From JBBROS01 sp965260935 (GTDB lineage Bacteria; Pseudomonadota; Alphaproteobacteria; Acetobacterales; Acetobacteraceae), in assembly GCA_965260935.1 (NCBI GenBank), contig OZ253374.1:3596001-3660000 (forward strand): 64,000 nucleotides of DNA. The letters run 5' to 3'. The notes beneath the pieces are model-generated. The model was given only the letters and a program-made list of their open reading frames with translations. It was not told the DNA's origin and searched no databases. Within the stretch, counting starts at the first letter, position 1. Each line of letters begins with the position of its first letter. Below, in pieces: positions 62,208 to 64,000 of this stretch. Both the position numbers and the translations under genes were made by a program.

Positions 62208-63172
62208 TCGCGCGACGGCGCTTCGGCTTGGCCGCGCACCTCGCCGCGGCCGAAGCGGAAGTCGAGGTTACAGAACTCGCAGGTCATGACGATGTCTCCG
62301 TCGACGACCATATGATCCAAGTCGTCCGGAGGAAAGCCTTCAAGGATGCCCGACAGCCGCGCCCGCGAGCAGCGGCAGCCGTAGGCCAGCGCCCGGTTCC
62401 GGTCCGCGCTCACGCCCTCCAGCCCGAACAGGTTGTACAACAACTGCTCCGCCGGCAGCCCATCGTCCAGCAACTCCTCCTCGCGCAACGTCGCCGCCAG
62501 CGCCGTCGCCGTCCGCCACGCCTCGTCCTGCGCCCCGCCGTCCATCTCCGGATCGATGCCGCCCTCGCCGGCCACCCGCTCCAGGATCAGCGCCCCGGCC
62601 CGCCAGCCCTGCGGCGTTTCGGCGCAGGCCAACTGCACCGAGCAGCGGATCTGCTCGCTCGTCTCGAAGTAGTGCAGCGCCATGTCCGCCAGGCTCTCGC
62701 CCTCGATGGCGACGATGCCCTGGTGCTGGTCCCGCTCCCCGCCCTGGTCCACGGTGAAGGCAAGATACCCGCTGCCCAGCAATCGCCGCGCCGAGGGCGT
62801 CCCGTTCTCCGCCAGCGCAGGCTCCAGCCGCTCCGGGACCGCCCGCGCATAGCCGCGCAAGGCGCCCGACTCCGTGCAGTCCGCCAGCAGCATCGGCACC
62901 GGCCCGTCCCCTTTCGCCTGCAAGCTGAACGAGCCGCGGAACTTCAACGCGGTCGCCAGCGCCGCCGCCAGCGCCAGCGCCTGCCCCGTCAAGGCCGTAA
63001 CGGCCGGGTGGTTCTCGTGCCGGGTCAGCAACGCGTCGGAAAGCGGGCCAAGCCGCACCAGCCGCCCCCGCACCGGACGGCCCGGCAGATGGAACGGCGT
63101 CACGCCGCGCGGCACGACGATATCGGGCACGTCGGGCCGTGCGCTGTCAAGGAATGCAGGAGTGTCTGTCAT
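62204..63172 (-). CDS. hslO: Redox-regulated chaperone Hsp33
   Basis: Cytosolic holdase activated by oxidation and unfolding. The C-terminal zinc site is seen as YGCRCSRARLSGIL and, about 30 residues later, TCEFCNLDFRFG, the C-x-C/C-x-x-C redox switch. The N-terminal domain has HENHPAVTALTGQALALAAA, ALKFRGSFSLQAKGDGPVPM and GYLAFTVDQGGERDQHQGIV. The start is ATG 63172 (MTDTPAFLDSARPDVPDI); the longer open frame lacks homology. 322 residues. Confidence 0.95.
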   Translation of the reverse strand: MTDTPAFLDSARPDVPDIVVPRGVTPFHLPGRPVRGRLVRLGPLSDALLTRHENHPAVTALTGQALALAAALATALKFRGSFSLQAKGDGPVPMLLADCTESGALRGYARAVPERLEPALAENGTPSARRLLGSGYLAFTVDQGGERDQHQGIVAIEGESLADMALHYFETSEQIRCSVQLACAETPQGWRAGALILERVAGEGGIDPEMDGGAQDEAWRTATALAATLREEELLDDGLPAEQLLYNLFGLEGVSADRNRALAYGCRCSRARLSGILEGFPPDDLDHMVVDGDIVMTCEFCNLDFRFGRGEVRGQAEAPSRE

Positions 63173-63263
63173 GGCGCATACATAAGGCTCGGCCCCGCGG
63201 AGGAAAACCGCCTGACCCGCCGCGCCGCCCGATCCTGGCCTTGGGCGCACCACGGAGACCCGA

Positions 63264-63722
63264 ATGATCCGCCTGACGACGCAAAACGACGCCGAACCCG
63301 TGGCCGCCCTGATCCGCCAAGCCTTCGCCGCGATCGAGACCCTGCTCGATCCCCCGCCTTCCGCCTTGCGGGAAACCCCCGAAAGCATCCGGGCGCACCT
63401 GCAAGCCGGCGGCGGAGCGGTTTGCGAACAGGACACGCTGGCCGGCTGCATCCTTTGGCGAGAACAGGACGGAGGGCTCTATTTATGCCGCCTCGCCGTC
63501 CTGCCGGCAGTCCGCCGTCGAGGCATCGCCCAGGGTCTGATCGCCCGCGCCGAAACCGAAGCGCGCGCCCGACGATTGCCGAGGCTGCACCTCGGGGTCC
63601 GGCTCCGCTTGCACGCCAACCGCCGCCTGTTCGCCGCGGCCGGGTTCGTCGAAGGCGCCCGCCACGCCCACCCCGGCTACGACGCCCCAACCTTCGCCGA
63701 CGCGGAAAAGCATCTCGCCTGA
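63264..63722 (+). CDS. GNAT family N-acetyltransferase
   Basis: A 152-residue acetyltransferase. The acetyl-CoA motif A appears as LYLCRLAVLPAVRRRGIAQG with LIARAETEARARRLPRL, followed by VRLRLHANRRLFAAAGFVEG (motif B). It starts MIRLTTQNDAEPVAALIRQA. Substrate unknown. It is divergent from hslO (91 bp between starts) and convergent with fumC. Confidence 0.88.
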   Translation: MIRLTTQNDAEPVAALIRQAFAAIETLLDPPPSALRETPESIRAHLQAGGGAVCEQDTLAGCILWREQDGGLYLCRLAVLPAVRRRGIAQGLIARAETEARARRLPRLHLGVRLRLHANRRLFAAAGFVEGARHAHPGYDAPTFADAEKHLA

Positions 63723-63733
63723 CGGCCGCCCCT

Positions 63734-64000
63734 CTACGCCCCGCCCACGCCGCGCCCGACCATCGACGCCGGGTCCACCACGCGGTCGAAGTCTTCCCCG
63801 CTCACCGCCCCCGACCCGACCGCCGCCTCCCGCAACGTCAAACCCTCCGCCATCGCCTTGTGCGCCACCGCCGACGCCGCGTCATACCCGATCAACGGGT
63901 TGAGCGACGTCACCAGCATCACCGATTCCGACACGAACTGCCCGATCCGCGTCTCGTTCAGCCGCGTCCCCTCCACCGAATGCACCCGGAACATCTCGCA
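63734..64000 (-). CDS. fumC: Class II fumarate hydratase, 3' part only
   Basis: C-terminal 88 codons of a fumarase C/aspartase-superfamily protein, running off the window. TRIGQFVSESVMLVTSLNPL, IGYDAASAVAHKAMAEGLTL, REAAV and FDRVVDPASMVG match the end of FumC (NPxIGYD-A-x-IA-K-A, F-D-x-x-V-x-P-x-x-M). The tail VGRGVGGA ends it. The active-site part lies outside the window. Confidence 0.9.
   Translation of the reverse strand, partial: CEMFRVHSVEGTRLNETRIGQFVSESVMLVTSLNPLIGYDAASAVAHKAMAEGLTLREAAVGSGAVSGEDFDRVVDPASMVGRGVGGA

Noticed and set aside
1..64000. CRISPR arrays, rRNA genes and tRNA genes
   Set aside because: No regularly spaced repeats, no rRNA-like sequence and no complete tRNA cloverleaf were noticed on either strand by eye; a covariance-model scan would be decisive.
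1..64000. Intrinsic terminators
   Set aside because: No GC-rich hairpin followed by a clear T run was found at gene ends; several hairpins exist but without the T tract.

Overview
The window is a GC-rich alphaproteobacterial chromosome segment. Gene content and order suggest Rhodospirillales, most likely Acetobacteraceae: ffh-rpsP-rimM-trmD-rplS run directly into leuC-leuD-leuB; rpe is followed by a heparinase II/III gene; there is a lipid A/Kdo operon; and genes are tightly packed with many 1-4 bp stop/start overlaps. The assignment is an inference, since no rRNA or other marker gene lies in the window.

Layout. 0.4-8.1 kb: an MFS transporter, a DedA protein, two short-chain dehydrogenases, purD and xseA (divergent), and small genes. 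8.2-13.1 kb: a minus-strand envelope cluster (lpxL, lpxK, waaA, a DUF374 acyltransferase, a Tim44-like protein). 13.2-25.0 kb: an accessory region in which a complete tctCAB-type uptake operon and a DUF3455 gene sit among recombinase and insertion-sequence debris (ISKra4-like, IS21 end, integrase, IS30, IS630, IS1182 split by IS5, a second IS5-type remnant, IS6) and the stumps of an acetamidase/formamidase gene and a urea/amide ABC-transporter ATPase gene. 25.0-27.1 kb: an AT-rich stretch and a fatty acid desaturase gene. 27.2-29.8 kb: a two-gene module of a FIST sensor protein and a histidine-kinase-like protein whose phospho-acceptor His and ATP-binding residues are gone. 29.9-34.2 kb: pncA, cysK, a MOSC protein, yaiI, leuB. 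34.3-39.8 kb: the leucine/translation/SRP operon. 39.9-41.1 kb: an intact ISAs1 element with perfect inverted repeats and a 10-bp target duplication, sitting 9 bp upstream of the -35 box of a good candidate ffh promoter. 41.5-47.0 kb: a luciferase-like oxidoreductase, small secreted/membrane proteins, an orphan solute-binding protein, purC and an ornithine-cyclodeaminase-like gene. 47.1-50.3 kb: a 1035-residue beta-helix/RTX exoprotein. 50.3-64 kb: an ArnT-like glycosyltransferase, rsmB, rpe, heparinase, a two-component system next to an HtrA-like lipoprotein protease, hrpB, hslO, a GNAT acetyltransferase and the 3' end of fumC.

Most of the window is ordinary chromosomal backbone. The points most worth a second look are the FIST/degenerate-kinase pair, the ISAs1 element (insertion site beside the ffh promoter, and a hairpin that buries its transposase ribosome-binding site), the nested IS region with several genes interrupted by single stop codons, the duplicated beta-helix exoprotein, and several frameshifted host genes.
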